Below are positions 50,916 to 59,932 of a stretch of 60,592 nucleotides of DNA, in pieces. Each line of letters begins with the position of its first letter. Position 1 is the first letter of the stretch. The position numbers and the translations under genes were made by a program. Source of the stretch: an uncultured Eubacteriales bacterium (GTDB taxonomy: Bacteria > Bacillota > Clostridia > Christensenellales > CAG-138); contig CADBYI010000031.1 of assembly GCA_902798825.1 (NCBI GenBank), positions 1-60,592 of the forward strand. Direction: 5' to 3'. The notes under the pieces were generated by a model that did not search any database, was not told the DNA's origin, and saw nothing but the letters and a program-made list of their open reading frames with translations.

Positions 50916-51494
50916 TCAAAGGCTCAACAGCGCCCCGATCAGGCCCCCGGCTGCCAGGAAGAGGACGGGATGGACCTTCTTGAGCTTGGGCAAAAGCATC
51001 AATGTGACCAGCACGCCATAGAGGATCAGCGACACCACATCCACATGGAACGGAGCCACGCTGATGCTAAGCGAAGAACGGATCACGGACCAGCCCGCCG
51101 CCGCCACCAGGCCCGCCGCCGCAGGCCGCAGAGCGTCGAAGGCGTCGTTCACCAGCTTGGATCTGCGATATTTCTCAAGGCCCTTGGCCACCATCACGAT
51201 CACCGCGATCTGGGGGGAGATCAGGGACAGAGTGGCGATGACCCCACCCAGCAGGGCCCACCCCTGGCCGTAGGGAGACAAAACGCTGTACCCCACATAG
51301 GTGGCCGCATTCACCCCGATGGGACCGGGGGTGGACTCCGCCACAGCGATGATGTTGGCCAGCTCCTCCCCCGTGAGCCAGCCGTATTTGGCGATCATAT
51401 CCTGCAAAAACCGGATGCAGGCCATGCCGCCGCCAACGGCCATAAGGCCAGTTTTCATAAATTCGTAGATCAGCAACAGGATGGTCTTGATCAT
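50916..51494 (-). CDS. Chromate transporter family protein, second half
   Basis: A 192-residue ChrA-family membrane protein of the short, half-size kind that works in pairs. The family hallmark GGGMACIRFLQDM lies near residue 22, and ESTPGPIGVNAATYVGYS near 53. About five membrane helices are predicted. Its start overlaps the stop of the other half by ATGA. Chromate efflux is the named activity for the family, but in anaerobic gut bacteria the real anion may differ. It is the last gene of the nfeD operon. The ATG at 51494 is preferred over an upstream GTG that overlaps its own ribosome site. Confidence 0.87.
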   Translation of the reverse strand: MIKTILLLIYEFMKTGLMAVGGGMACIRFLQDMIAKYGWLTGEELANIIAVAESTPGPIGVNAATYVGYSVLSPYGQGWALLGGVIATLSLISPQIAVIVMVAKGLEKYRRSKLVNDAFDALRPAAAGLVAAAGWSVIRSSLSISVAPFHVDVVSLILYGVLVTLMLLPKLKKVHPVLFLAAGGLIGALLSL

Positions 51495-52018
51495 GCCTTC
51501 TTCCACCTCCCGAACAGGATACCGAACACCGCCGCCATGAGCACCAGCCAGACGGAATCCAGCTTCACCACTGTCAGCAGCAGAAAGGCCACGATCACGA
51601 TGATCCAGCTGACGTAATCCTTGGCTGCCTTCTTGATCAGGCGCACGATGGTCACCGTCATCAGGGCGGCCACGGCCACCCGGACCCCGGCAAAGATGTG
51701 CTGGACCAAGGGGTATTCCATCAGATTCTGGAGAACGGCGGCGATGATCGTGATGACCAGCAGCGGCACCGTCACCACCCCCAAGGAGGCCACGATACCC
51801 CCCAGGGTCTTGCCCCGTTTATAGCCCACGAAGGTGGCGGAGTTGATGGCGATGACGCCGGGGGTACACTGAGCCAGGGAGAAATAGTCCAGTACCTCCT
51901 CCTCCGTACACCACTTCTTGTTGTCCACCAGCTCCCGTATGAGCAGCGGCAGCATGGAGTATCCGCCGCCAAACATGACGGCGCCGATCTTTACGAATGT
52001 CACATACAGCTCCAACAT
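51491..52018 (-). CDS. Chromate transporter family protein, first half
   Basis: A 175-residue ChrA-family protein, the partner of the next gene. It has the N-terminal signature FVKIGAVMFGGGYSMLPLL near residues 6-24 and SLAQCTPGVIAINSATFVG near 45, each matching the corresponding segment of its partner, as expected for a duplicated fold. About five helices are predicted. It starts right at the stop of the glycosyltransferase gene, so it is translationally coupled to it. The pair probably forms a heterodimeric anion transporter; the substrate is not established. Confidence 0.87.
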   Translation of the reverse strand: MLELYVTFVKIGAVMFGGGYSMLPLLIRELVDNKKWCTEEEVLDYFSLAQCTPGVIAINSATFVGYKRGKTLGGIVASLGVVTVPLLVITIIAAVLQNLMEYPLVQHIFAGVRVAVAALMTVTIVRLIKKAAKDYVSWIIVIVAFLLLTVVKLDSVWLVLMAAVFGILFGRWKKA

Positions 52019-52019
52019 A

Positions 52020-53420
52020 TCACACCACCGGCCAACCGGCCACATACATTCCCAAATAGACCATAGACCCCGCGATACATAGCAGGGACAGCAACAGATT
52101 GACGAATCGATTCCTCGTCAAACGCATCAGGGCAATTATGACGGGAAAACAGCAAAACATCTGTCGCGGCGCGTCCATGACCCCCGTCTGACTGTAGATC
52201 ACCGCAAAGCTGATCATAAAGTACGCCAGATAGCTGACCCGAATCTCCTGCCCCTTTGCGAGCATCAGCACCAGGCTGCCCAAGGCGAACAGGAGGCTGG
52301 GCAGATACAAGCCGAACGCCTGATCGAACCGAAACGTGCGGTAGGCATCGACGAGTCGTTCCGTTTGGGCGCCGCACACCCGATAGAACAGGGCAAACTC
52401 GCTGTCATACAGCTCTTCCAGATACTCCGCATAGGCAAAGAAGCTGCCCCCCACCACCCGATTTAGCACGAGGAACAGGATGAATCCCAGAGGAACCAGA
52501 ATGAATGTAGCACCGATCAGGGTCTTTTTCAAGTAGAATCGCCAGGTGACCTCCTTCAGCGATCGATACTCCTTGGTCATGGCGTTGAAAAACTCAAGCA
52601 GCAAAGGAATCACCAGAACTATTCCTATCCGATCCGTCAGCGCGGCCAGGGACCCAAAAAGGGCGCTGATGACGAACCGATGTCGCTGGGCACTGTAGAT
52701 GCTCAGGAGGGACAGCAGCAAAAAGGTGCTGGCAGGGATGGTGCAGGTGAGCAGAAAGCTGGGCGGCAGGATGGAATAGTACCACAGTGCGCGCACGGCG
52801 GACCGCCGATCCAAATCGTGCAGCACCAGCAGATATAGCACGATCCCGCTCGCTATGGCGTTGATGTTGGAAAGAAAGAACCCGGCTCGGATGCTGGACA
52901 GATACACCGGACTGATCAGGCGGACGATCAGCGGGTAGAAGGGCGGGAACAGAAGGTTGTAATACCGGCCGGCAGCCCCCACCGTTTCCACGGCGTACCC
53001 CTTGTTGGCGATGGAGATGATACGTCCGGCATAAAGATGGTCCGCCCATATGTGCTGAATCTCGAAAACGGTCTCGGCGAAGCCGTTGAGATACAGACTC
53101 CACAAAAAGGCCCCCAGCATAAAGAGGCCGCGGCCAACGGCCAGCAGAAGAACCAGCCGCAGCAGTTCCCTGGTGCCGATGGTGCTGGTCCGTTGAACGG
53201 TAGAAAGGGCTTTTTCCTGGTCCACTCCCAGCAGGAAATCGAAAACCTGGGGGACGAACCGAATGTACAGCAACGCAAACAGCAGCAGTACGAGGCCGCC
53301 TACGATCATGGATTCCAAGTAAAGGGGTGTATCCATGACGATCCACAGACCGTACAACACGCACAATACGGCCAGAGGAACGACGATGAATACACCCTTA
53401 GTTACATCGTTACGCTGCAT
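52020..53420 (-). CDS. Multi-pass membrane glycosyltransferase, PIG-V/GT-C type
   Basis: A 466-residue protein with about eleven membrane helices and the layout of GT-C glycosyltransferases that use polyprenyl-phosphate sugars. HIWADHLYAGRIISIANKGY near residue 143 and YNLLFPPFYPL near 175 fall in the first large loop, where catalytic residues of the PIG-V/mannosyltransferase group usually lie. It begins immediately after the stop of the preceding gene and abuts the first chromate-transporter half. A sugar donor might come from the GT2 enzyme at 14705-15634, though nothing links them directly. Confidence 0.7.
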   Translation of the reverse strand: MQRNDVTKGVFIVVPLAVLCVLYGLWIVMDTPLYLESMIVGGLVLLLFALLYIRFVPQVFDFLLGVDQEKALSTVQRTSTIGTRELLRLVLLLAVGRGLFMLGAFLWSLYLNGFAETVFEIQHIWADHLYAGRIISIANKGYAVETVGAAGRYYNLLFPPFYPLIVRLISPVYLSSIRAGFFLSNINAIASGIVLYLLVLHDLDRRSAVRALWYYSILPPSFLLTCTIPASTFLLLSLLSIYSAQRHRFVISALFGSLAALTDRIGIVLVIPLLLEFFNAMTKEYRSLKEVTWRFYLKKTLIGATFILVPLGFILFLVLNRVVGGSFFAYAEYLEELYDSEFALFYRVCGAQTERLVDAYRTFRFDQAFGLYLPSLLFALGSLVLMLAKGQEIRVSYLAYFMISFAVIYSQTGVMDAPRQMFCCFPVIIALMRLTRNRFVNLLLSLLCIAGSMVYLGMYVAGWPVV

Positions 53421-53966
53421 CTACTTCCTTTGAAGCGCTTTCGGCTTCCCCAGGATCTCCGCATAAAGGACCCCCTGGAGCACACTGTTGGGTTGAAAGT
53501 CCACCAGCGCCCCCGTGTTCTTTTGGGCAGCAGGCATCTTCTCCTCCGCCGGATTCCGGTGTGCAGCCTTCGGCGGCGGGCAGTCCTCCTCCCCCGTCAT
53601 GCTGGATTCCGTGTGGGTGTGTCCGCCCTCAAGGGTGCTTGTGACCACATGGATGTATCTGGGCGTGCCGCTATAGGCGGTGTCGGAGGCCTTCTTCTGC
53701 TTCTGCCCGGCGGACTGCTCCGGCCATGGCCATTTTGAGGTGCCGGGAGCCGACGGCGTCCGGGACAGGGTGGTGGACTTGGTGGAGGTGGACGCTTTTG
53801 GAGAAGTGGACCGGTTGTTCGGATTCCGCCCAGGCGCAGCGCCGGAAGCGGTTGTTCCCGGATCAGGGAACGAGGTCCGCTTCTTTTGCGCCTCGGCGGC
53901 TTTCTTCTTGTTCGCGATGGAGGTGGCGATGCCAAGTATCGCGATCATGAGTATGATTAGATCCAC
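53421..53966 (-). CDS. Hypothetical protein with N-terminal membrane helix
   Basis: A 181-residue protein. One helix (residues 2-17) is followed by a basic patch (NKKKAAEAQKKR), a long Pro/Ser/Thr-rich disordered stretch (about 30-140) and a short C-terminal segment (LVDFQPNSVLQGVLYAEILG). It probably starts at a GTG preceded by GTGAGG. Similar small proteins accompany floA in Clostridia as poorly conserved neighbours. It lies 19 bases after floA and directly before a glycosyltransferase gene. No function can be given; it could tether a partner to FloA-rich membrane. Confidence 0.6.
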   Translation of the reverse strand: MDLIILMIAILGIATSIANKKKAAEAQKKRTSFPDPGTTASGAAPGRNPNNRSTSPKASTSTKSTTLSRTPSAPGTSKWPWPEQSAGQKQKKASDTAYSGTPRYIHVVTSTLEGGHTHTESSMTGEEDCPPPKAAHRNPAEEKMPAAQKNTGALVDFQPNSVLQGVLYAEILGKPKALQRK

Positions 53967-53985
53967 AGCGCGACCTCACTCTCGC

Positions 53986-54960
53986 TTATTTCTTGGAGGC
54001 GTCCGGCTGCGCAGCATGGGAGATGGCGTTGCGCATCTCGGTGTCGGACATGACGTTCTTCATGTTGTAATAGTCCATGACCCCCAGCTGCCCTTCCTTG
54101 AAGGCATGGGCGATGGCGATGGGGATCTCGGCCTCCGCCTCGCTGACCTTGGCACGCATGCCGGCCACAGCAGCCACGTTCTCCTGCTCCTGGGCCACGG
54201 CCATGGCCCGGCGCTCCTCCGCCTTGGCCTGGGCAATGCGTTTGTCGGCTTCCGCCTGATCGATCTGGAGCTGGGCGCCCACGTTGCGGCCCACGTCCAC
54301 ATCCGCGATATCGATGGACAGGATCTCAAAGGCGGTGCCGGCATCCAGACCCTTATCGAGGACCGTGCGGGAGATGGAATCCGGGTTCTCCAAAACCTCC
54401 TTATGGCTGCGGGAGGAGCCGACGGTGGTGACGATGCCCTCGCCGACACGGGCGATGATTGTCTCCTCACCGGCGCCGCCCACCAGACGATCGATGTTGG
54501 CCCGGACCGTGACCTTGGCCTTGGCCTTCAGCTCGATGCCGTCCATAGCCACGGCGGCGATGACGGGTGTTTCGATGACCCGGGGATTGACGCTCATCTG
54601 CACGGCTTCCAGCACGTTACGACCGGCCAGATCGATGGCGCAGGCCTGCTCGAAGTCCAGGGGAATGCCGGCGCGCATGGCGGCGATCAGGGCGTTTACC
54701 ACCCGATCCACGTTGCCGCCTGCCATATAGTGGGCTTCCAGCTTGTTGAGGGGCAGCTGGATGCCGGCCTTGGTGGCCTTGATAAGGGGGTTCACGATGC
54801 GGGCAGGGATGACCTTCCGAAGCCGCATACCCACCAGGGTGCTGATGTTCAGCTTGACGCCGGAGGCGCTGGCGGAGATCAGCAGGCCAAGGGGCACGAA
54901 GCTGAACAGCAGGGACAGAAAGATGACGATCAGGACGATGATGATAATTGCGGGAAGCAT
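53986..54960 (-). CDS. floA: Flotillin-like protein FloA
   Basis: A 324-residue flotillin-like protein that organises functional membrane microdomains. An N-terminal membrane-inserting hairpin (residues 2-31) precedes the SPFH/PHB-like domain with [26 protein letters not shown] and [17 protein letters not shown] coiled-coil EA-rich repeat region follows (about 225-290, [20 protein letters not shown]). Length and order match FloA/YqfA. It sits downstream of an NfeD gene and a small zinc-ribbon protein gene, as flotillins usually do. Confidence 0.94.
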   Translation of the reverse strand: MLPAIIIIVLIVIFLSLLFSFVPLGLLISASASGVKLNISTLVGMRLRKVIPARIVNPLIKATKAGIQLPLNKLEAHYMAGGNVDRVVNALIAAMRAGIPLDFEQACAIDLAGRNVLEAVQMSVNPRVIETPVIAAVAMDGIELKAKAKVTVRANIDRLVGGAGEETIIARVGEGIVTTVGSSRSHKEVLENPDSISRTVLDKGLDAGTAFEILSIDIADVDVGRNVGAQLQIDQAEADKRIAQAKAEERRAMAVAQEQENVAAVAGMRAKVSEAEAEIPIAIAHAFKEGQLGVMDYYNMKNVMSDTEMRNAISHAAQPDASKK

Positions 54961-54994
54961 TCGGTTTGTTCCTCCTATATAGAATGATTGGTCG

Positions 54995-55198
54995 TTAACC
55001 GCGGGCGTACAGAAGGTAGATCACCACATAGATGGCCATGATAAACACAGGTATGCCCACGAGCAATCCGATCCATTGATGGACCAGGGTCTTCTTATCG
55101 GGAGCCTCCGGCTCCGGTTGATTGTCCGGCGTCTCTATGCCGCATTTCGGACAGACGTCCGTGGCGTAGAGCACACCGCATTTCTTGCAGTACTTCAT
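54995..55198 (-). CDS. Small zinc-ribbon membrane protein
   Basis: A 67-residue protein with an N-terminal zinc ribbon ([17 protein letters not shown], residues 4-20), an acidic Pro-rich linker, and one membrane helix at about residues 44-63. Its start overlaps the nfeD stop by ATGA and it ends 34 bases before floA, so the three are one transcription unit. The ribbon faces the cytoplasm if the positive-inside pattern holds. Being placed exactly between NfeD and FloA, it may be an accessory of the microdomain, but this is an inference from position. Confidence 0.8.
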   Translation of the reverse strand: MKYCKKCGVLYATDVCPKCGIETPDNQPEPEAPDKKTLVHQWIGLLVGIPVFIMAIYVVIYLLYARG

Positions 55199-55689
55199 TT
55201 CACGAACACGTTCAGGCCTTCCACGGCGACCACGGTGACTTCCTTCCCGGCGTCGATAAAGTTGCCGTAGGTGGACACGTTCAGACGCTCCCCTTCGATC
55301 TGGGCGATGCCCGTGGGACGGAGGGCTGTTACGGCTGTACCTACCTTCCCCACCAGGCTCTTCCCCTTCTCCTTGACCACGGGAGAGGATTCGCCTTCCA
55401 GGGCCGTGTCGTTCACAATCCTGGATCGAGACAGAGCCCCCTTCTGGAAGGAGCGGATGAACAGCACGATGATGATCGCCAGCAGCAGCACCAGGACCGC
55501 GGTGACGATCAGGGCAGCCGTGACGGAGTTGGCCAGGAACTGCATCACTATTATGGCCGCAAAGGAAGCGATACCCAATCCGCCTGCCACGCCGAAGCCA
55601 GGCGTGAACATTTCCACAATGAACATCAGGATGCCGAACAGAAAACACAGGATGCAGGGTACCGCCAAATATCCAAGGGCTGTAAGCAT
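55195..55689 (-). CDS. NfeD family membrane protein
   Basis: A 164-residue short NfeD protein without the ClpP-like protease domain. It has an N-terminal helix and two further helices within residues 1-80 (FVEMFTPGFGVAGGLGI is the family element). A C-terminal OB-fold covers about 105-164 (GKVGTAVTALRPTGIAQIEGERLNV). NfeD and flotillin genes are almost always paired, and NfeD is thought to help FloA assemble. It is the first gene of a seven-gene operon with a clear promoter. Confidence 0.9.
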   Translation of the reverse strand: MLTALGYLAVPCILCFLFGILMFIVEMFTPGFGVAGGLGIASFAAIIVMQFLANSVTAALIVTAVLVLLLAIIIVLFIRSFQKGALSRSRIVNDTALEGESSPVVKEKGKSLVGKVGTAVTALRPTGIAQIEGERLNVSTYGNFIDAGKEVTVVAVEGLNVFVK

Positions 55690-55721
55690 AACTGACCTCC
55701 TTTTCAGCTTATTCCTCTTTT

Positions 55722-55750
55722 ATTATGCCCTATTCCTCTACAAATTGCAA
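55722..55750 (-). promoter_or_regulatory. Sigma-A promoter for the nfeD-floA operon
   Basis: On the minus strand TTGCAA and CATAAT are separated by 17 bases, 33 bases before the start codon. It is back-to-back with the CDF promoter, the two -35 elements being 13 bases apart. Confidence 0.72.
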
Positions 55751-55763
55751 GTGCTTTCCTTCG

Positions 55764-55792
55764 TTGCATATTTTTTACACCCGTGATATACT
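55764..55792 (+). promoter_or_regulatory. Sigma-A promoter for the CDF transporter gene
   Basis: TTGCAT and TATACT are separated by 17 bases, 32 bases before the start codon. Confidence 0.72.
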
Positions 55793-55824
55793 TTTAAATT
55801 AAGCTATGACTGTATGGAGGTCCT

Positions 55825-56982
55825 ATGATCGCCCTGCTTTTCAGTTTTTTCAAGCACAGATGGAAGGATGAAGAGGCTGTTCGCCACGGCTACGGCATTC
55901 TTTGCGGCGCCGTGGGCATCCTGCTCAACCTTGTTTTGAGCTGCTTCAAAATCATACTCGGCGCCATGATCGGTTCCCTGGCTATCCAGGCGGATGGATT
56001 CAACAATCTGGGCGATGCGGGTTCCTCCCTGGTCTCCCTGGGCGGCTTCCTTCTCTCCGGGAAAAAGCCGGATAGCGAACACCCCTTTGGGCACGGGCGG
56101 GCGGAATATCTTTCAGCTCTCATCATCGCCTTTTTGATCCTGCTCATGGGGGTGGAGCTGCTGAAAAGCTCCATTGAAAGCCTGATCCGGCGTGCGCCGG
56201 CGCCCATGTTCACCATGGCCGCCTTCGCCGTGCTGGTGTGCTCCATCGTCGTGAAGCTGTACATGGCCTTTTACAACACCAAATACGGTAAACGATATGG
56301 TTCCTCCGCCATGCTGGCCACCGCCAAGGACAGCCTCTTTGACTGCGCCACCTCGGCCGCTGTGCTGTTATCCATGGTCATGAACCGGCTCTGGGGATGG
56401 AACGTGGACGCCTGGTGCTCCCTGGCCGTCTCCTTCGTGATTCTCTGGGGCGGGTTCGGCACAGCCAAGGACACCGTGGATCTGCTGCTGGGGAAAAAGG
56501 CCGACCCGCAGTTTCTTGCTGCCATCGCCGATACGGTCACGGCCCATGAGGGGGTCTTGGGGGTCCACGACCTCATCGTTCACGACTACGGCCCCGGTCG
56601 GACCATGATCACCCTTCACGCGGAGGTGGACGAGGACGCCGATATGCTCTCCACCCACGACATGATCGACAACATCGAATGGGAGCTGAATAGAAAGTTC
56701 CACTGCCAGTCCACCATTCACATGGATCCCATCGCCGTCAACAATCCGGAGACCGATTCAGCCAAGGAGCTGGTGCAGGCGGCCCTCAAGGAGATCGATG
56801 ATCGGATCACCATCCATGATTTTCGCCTGGTACGGGGCCAGACCCACACCAATCTGGTGTTCGATATGTGCGCGCCATACGATATCGAGCTGACCGAAGG
56901 GGAGCTGCGGGCCAAGGCTATACAGCGGATCGCTGCCCTCAACGAAAACTTCAACCCCGTGATCACCATCGATCGACGCTGA
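55825..56982 (+). CDS. Cation diffusion facilitator (CDF) metal exporter
   Basis: A 385-residue CDF protein exporting a divalent metal in exchange for protons. The six-helix domain carries the metal-site segments QADGFNNLGDAGSS near residue 53 and TAKDSLFDCATS near 168, and the HPFGHGRAEYL loop. The first site is DxxxD/N-type rather than the His-containing zinc site, which favours manganese or iron. The C-terminal domain is followed by an unusually long second module (after about residue 300), so the tail is duplicated relative to short CDF proteins. It has a good GGAGG site and its own promoter. Confidence 0.9.
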   Translation: MIALLFSFFKHRWKDEEAVRHGYGILCGAVGILLNLVLSCFKIILGAMIGSLAIQADGFNNLGDAGSSLVSLGGFLLSGKKPDSEHPFGHGRAEYLSALIIAFLILLMGVELLKSSIESLIRRAPAPMFTMAAFAVLVCSIVVKLYMAFYNTKYGKRYGSSAMLATAKDSLFDCATSAAVLLSMVMNRLWGWNVDAWCSLAVSFVILWGGFGTAKDTVDLLLGKKADPQFLAAIADTVTAHEGVLGVHDLIVHDYGPGRTMITLHAEVDEDADMLSTHDMIDNIEWELNRKFHCQSTIHMDPIAVNNPETDSAKELVQAALKEIDDRITIHDFRLVRGQTHTNLVFDMCAPYDIELTEGELRAKAIQRIAALNENFNPVITIDRR

Positions 56983-56995
56983 AAGGAGATCGCTC

Positions 56996-57958
56996 ATGCT
57001 GCCCGTCCTTTGTTATGGAGATGTCTGCGCCGACCTGCTCATTCCCTATGGGCAGGCTATGCTGGCCCGGTCCAGCGCCGTGGACCCGGAGGCCCTGACC
57101 GTTCGTTTTTCCCACGGAGGGAGCGTGGCCAACACCGCCGTGACCCTGGCCCGGTTGGGCGCCCCCGCTCTGTTTTTGGGCACAGCCGGTCAGGACACCT
57201 TTGGTCGAGCGCTGAAGGAAGGGTTGGAGCGCGAGGGCGTGGATGCCTCCCTGCTGACGCTGAAGGAGGCGGCCATGACCACCATGGTCCTGCTGGTGCT
57301 GGACGAGAAGGGGGAACGGGTTCCCTTCGCCTTCCCAAGAATCAAGGCAAGTCAGCACCATATCACTACGGATCAGATACCGGACGACATTTTGAGCCGC
57401 ATCTCCTGGATGCATTCCTCCGGTATGACGCTGCGGGAGGACCCTGCCGCCACAAATCAGCTTTCCCTCATGCGTCGGTGTAAAGAGGCAGGCATCCCGG
57501 TGGCCTTGGATGTGAACGCACGGTTGGAGTCCCTGGCGGACAAGACCTTCGCCGACAACATCCACGCCGCCCTGAGCTTGTGCGATGTGCTGTTTGGCTC
57601 CGCAGAGGACGAGCTGTGTCCGCTGGTGAATGAAACTGACCCGGGTCGAGCGGCGAAAAAGCTCCTGGAGTCGGTGCCCATGGTGGTCTCCCGTCAGGGA
57701 GAAAAAGGGGCAACGGTGTATACCCGTCAAGGGATTTACCCCTCCCCCGCTTTCTCGGTTCCCATTCGTGACCGAGTGGGCGCCGGCGACGTATATGACG
57801 GGGCGTTCCTGGCGGCGCTGCTGGCTGGCTGTGAGATAGAGGAAGCGAATCGGCTGGCCTGCGCCGCCGGAGCCTGGTGTGTCTCCCATTTCGGCGGGCG
57901 AAGCGGCCCCACTGCCCAGGAGCAACGATCGATTCTTCTTTCAGGTCAAAGCTGCTGA
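56996..57958 (+). CDS. PfkB-family carbohydrate/nucleoside kinase
   Basis: A 320-residue ribokinase-fold kinase. It has the N-terminal GGSVANTAVTLARLG motif near residue 41 and the C-terminal ATP and catalytic motif DRVGAGDVYDGAFLAAL near 258-274, in which the aspartate of GAGD is the catalytic base. The substrate could be ribose, a deoxysugar acid, fructose or a nucleoside; no neighbour fixes it. The start lies 13 bases after the CDF stop with an AAAGGAG site, so the two share a transcript. A terminator follows. Confidence 0.87.
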   Translation: MLPVLCYGDVCADLLIPYGQAMLARSSAVDPEALTVRFSHGGSVANTAVTLARLGAPALFLGTAGQDTFGRALKEGLEREGVDASLLTLKEAAMTTMVLLVLDEKGERVPFAFPRIKASQHHITTDQIPDDILSRISWMHSSGMTLREDPAATNQLSLMRRCKEAGIPVALDVNARLESLADKTFADNIHAALSLCDVLFGSAEDELCPLVNETDPGRAAKKLLESVPMVVSRQGEKGATVYTRQGIYPSPAFSVPIRDRVGAGDVYDGAFLAALLAGCEIEEANRLACAAGAWCVSHFGGRSGPTAQEQRSILLSGQSC

Positions 57959-58019
57959 TAATACAGGCCCATTTCAACATTTTACATCAGAAATCACGCA
58001 GTGCCGTGCAATATCGCAC

Positions 58020-58048
58020 AGATGGAGCATCAAAAGCTCCATCTTTTT
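58020..58048 (+). terminator. Terminator after the PfkB kinase
   Basis: AGATGGAGC pairs with GCTCCATCT, a perfect 9-bp stem, followed by five T residues. Confidence 0.88.
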
Positions 58049-58136
58049 GTGTCGATAATAAAATTTGTATGGATCCTTCTCGCCAAAATGACACAAAAAA
58101 GACAGAATTTTATAGATAAACAGGCATTTTTATGTA

Positions 58137-58165
58137 TGGACAAGTGCAAACTAAGATGATATAAT
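58137..58165 (+). promoter_or_regulatory. Sigma-A promoter for the HU gene
   Basis: TGGACA and a perfect TATAAT are separated by 17 bases, 26 bases before the start codon. Confidence 0.82.
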
Positions 58166-58191
58166 GAGCCAAACTTGAAAGGAGTTTTGCC

Positions 58192-58461
58192 ATGAACAAG
58201 ACTGAATTTATAAAGGCTATCGCTGAGAAGACTGGCCTGTCCAAAAAGGATGCCGCGACAGCCGTTGCCGCTGCTTTAGAAACGATCACCGAGACCATCC
58301 AGAATGAAACCGTCTCCCTGTCCGGTTTCGGCACCTTCGGCTGCAAGCACCGTCAGGCCCGGGAGGGCAAGAATCCCCGGACCGGTGAGATGGTGACCAT
58401 CTCCGCCGCCAATGTGCCCTTCTTCAAGGCCAGCAAGGCCCTGAAGGATTCCGTGAAATAA
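58192..58461 (+). CDS. HU-family DNA-binding protein
   Basis: An 89-residue nucleoid protein. It begins with MNKTEFIKAIAEKTGLSKKD. The conserved GFGTFGCKHRQAREGKNPRTGE includes the flexible DNA-binding arm with its NPRTG tip, here with Cys in place of the usual Val or Glu after GTFG. The C-terminus FKASKALKDSV is canonical. It is a single gene with a strong promoter, an AAAGGAG site and a terminator, as expected for an abundant protein. Confidence 0.95.
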   Translation: MNKTEFIKAIAEKTGLSKKDAATAVAAALETITETIQNETVSLSGFGTFGCKHRQAREGKNPRTGEMVTISAANVPFFKASKALKDSVK

Positions 58462-58479
58462 GCAGTATATTCTCAACAT

Positions 58480-58510
58480 GAGGGTCGGGTCTTCCCCGGC
58501 TCTCTTTTTT
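58480..58510 (+). terminator. Terminator after the HU gene
   Basis: GAGGGTCGGG pairs with CCCGGCTCTC (two G-U pairs) and is followed by six T residues. Confidence 0.8.
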
Positions 58511-58538
58511 GTGGTATACTCTCCCCGGGAGGTACTAT

Positions 58539-59855
58539 ATGGAACAGTTTTCCCTCTTTCAGAAGGAGGTGCCCCAGCCGCTGGCGGCCCGCCTTCGCCC
58601 CCAAAATCTGGACGAATTCGTGGGCCAGACCCATCTGCTGGGGCCGGGAAAGGTCCTGCGGCGGCTGATCGAAAGCGACCAGGTCTCCTCCATGATCTTT
58701 TGGGGCCCGCCGGGCGTGGGCAAGACCACCCTGGCACGGATCATCGCCAACCGAACCAAATCCGCCTTCATCGACTTTTCCGCCGTGACCAGCGGCATCC
58801 GGGAGATCCGCACCGTCATGCAGCAGGCCGAAGAGAATCGGCGCTTCGGAGACAGGACCATCCTGTTCGTGGACGAAATCCATCGCTTCAACAAGGCCCA
58901 GCAGGACGCCTTCCTGCCCTTTGTGGAAAAGGGAAGCATCATCCTCATCGGCGCCACCACGGAGAACCCCTCCTTCGAGATAAACGGCGCCCTTCTATCC
59001 CGCTGCAAGGTGTTCGTCCTGCAGGCGCTGAAAACCGAGGAGCTGGTCGGGCTTCTGCGCCGGGCGGTGACGGACCCGCGCGGCTTCGGCAAGGAACAGG
59101 TGGATATCACCGACGAGATGCTGAACATGATCGCCGTCTTCTCCAACGGGGACGCCCGCAGCGCCCTCTCCACGTTGGAGATGGTGGTCCTGAACGGGGA
59201 CATGGACGAGAAAGGCGGCATCACCGTCACCATGGAAACCCTGGAGCAGTGCATCTCCAAGAAGTCTCTGCTATACGATAAAAACGGCGAGGAGCACTAC
59301 AACCTGATCTCCGCCCTCCATAAATCCATGCGCAATTCCGATCCCGACGCCGCCGTCTACTGGCTGGCCCGGATGCTGGAGGCCGGCGAGGACCCCCTGT
59401 ACATCGCGCGCCGGGTGACCCGGTTTGCCAGCGAGGATGTGGGGCTGGCGGACCCGCACGCCTTGGAGATCGCTGTGGCGGCCTATCAATCCTGCCACTT
59501 CATCGGTATGCCGGAGTGCAGCGTCCATCTGACGGAGGCGGTGGTCTATATGTCCATGGCCCCCAAGTCCAACGCCATGGACGTGGCGTACATGGAGGCG
59601 AAGCAGGACGCCCTCAAGCAGCTGGACGAGCCCGTACCTCTGAACATACGAAACGCACCCACCAATCTTATGAAGGACCTTGGATACGGCAAGGGATATC
59701 AGTACGCCCACGACTATGAAGCGAAGCTCACCAGTATGCAGTGCCTGCCGGACTCCCTGCTGGGACGGGAGTACTTCCGACCCACAGAGCAGGGCCTGGA
59801 AGCGAAATATAAGAAGCGGCTGGAGGAGATCAAAGCCTGGAAGAAGGAGCATTGA
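58539..59855 (+). CDS. rarA: Replication-associated recombination protein A
   Basis: A 438-residue AAA+ ATPase (RarA/MgsA) acting at stalled replication forks. It has the N-terminal FQKEVPQPLAARLRP element, Walker A GPPGVGKTT near residue 54, Walker B FVDEIHRFNKAQQD near 112, and sensor 1 GATTENPSFEIN near 139. The long C-terminal tetramerisation domain includes DVAYMEAK and a conserved GREYFRPTEQG near the end. I start at the ATG after GGGAGG, ten codons inside the longest frame. It follows the HU terminator and has its own short leader. Confidence 0.95.
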   Translation: MEQFSLFQKEVPQPLAARLRPQNLDEFVGQTHLLGPGKVLRRLIESDQVSSMIFWGPPGVGKTTLARIIANRTKSAFIDFSAVTSGIREIRTVMQQAEENRRFGDRTILFVDEIHRFNKAQQDAFLPFVEKGSIILIGATTENPSFEINGALLSRCKVFVLQALKTEELVGLLRRAVTDPRGFGKEQVDITDEMLNMIAVFSNGDARSALSTLEMVVLNGDMDEKGGITVTMETLEQCISKKSLLYDKNGEEHYNLISALHKSMRNSDPDAAVYWLARMLEAGEDPLYIARRVTRFASEDVGLADPHALEIAVAAYQSCHFIGMPECSVHLTEAVVYMSMAPKSNAMDVAYMEAKQDALKQLDEPVPLNIRNAPTNLMKDLGYGKGYQYAHDYEAKLTSMQCLPDSLLGREYFRPTEQGLEAKYKKRLEEIKAWKKEH

Positions 59856-59882
59856 TCCCTTCCTCCCTCCTCTCATAAAAGG

Positions 59883-59913
59883 AAAGCAGGAAGCCGTTAG
59901 GCTTCCTGCTTTT
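59883..59913. terminator. Bidirectional terminator between rarA and hydrogenase genes
   Basis: AAAGCAGGAAGCC pairs with GGCTTCCTGCTTT, a perfect 13-bp stem with a GTTA loop, between convergent genes. Confidence 0.9.
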
Positions 59914-59932
59914 GCTATACAGCTATTTGGTC

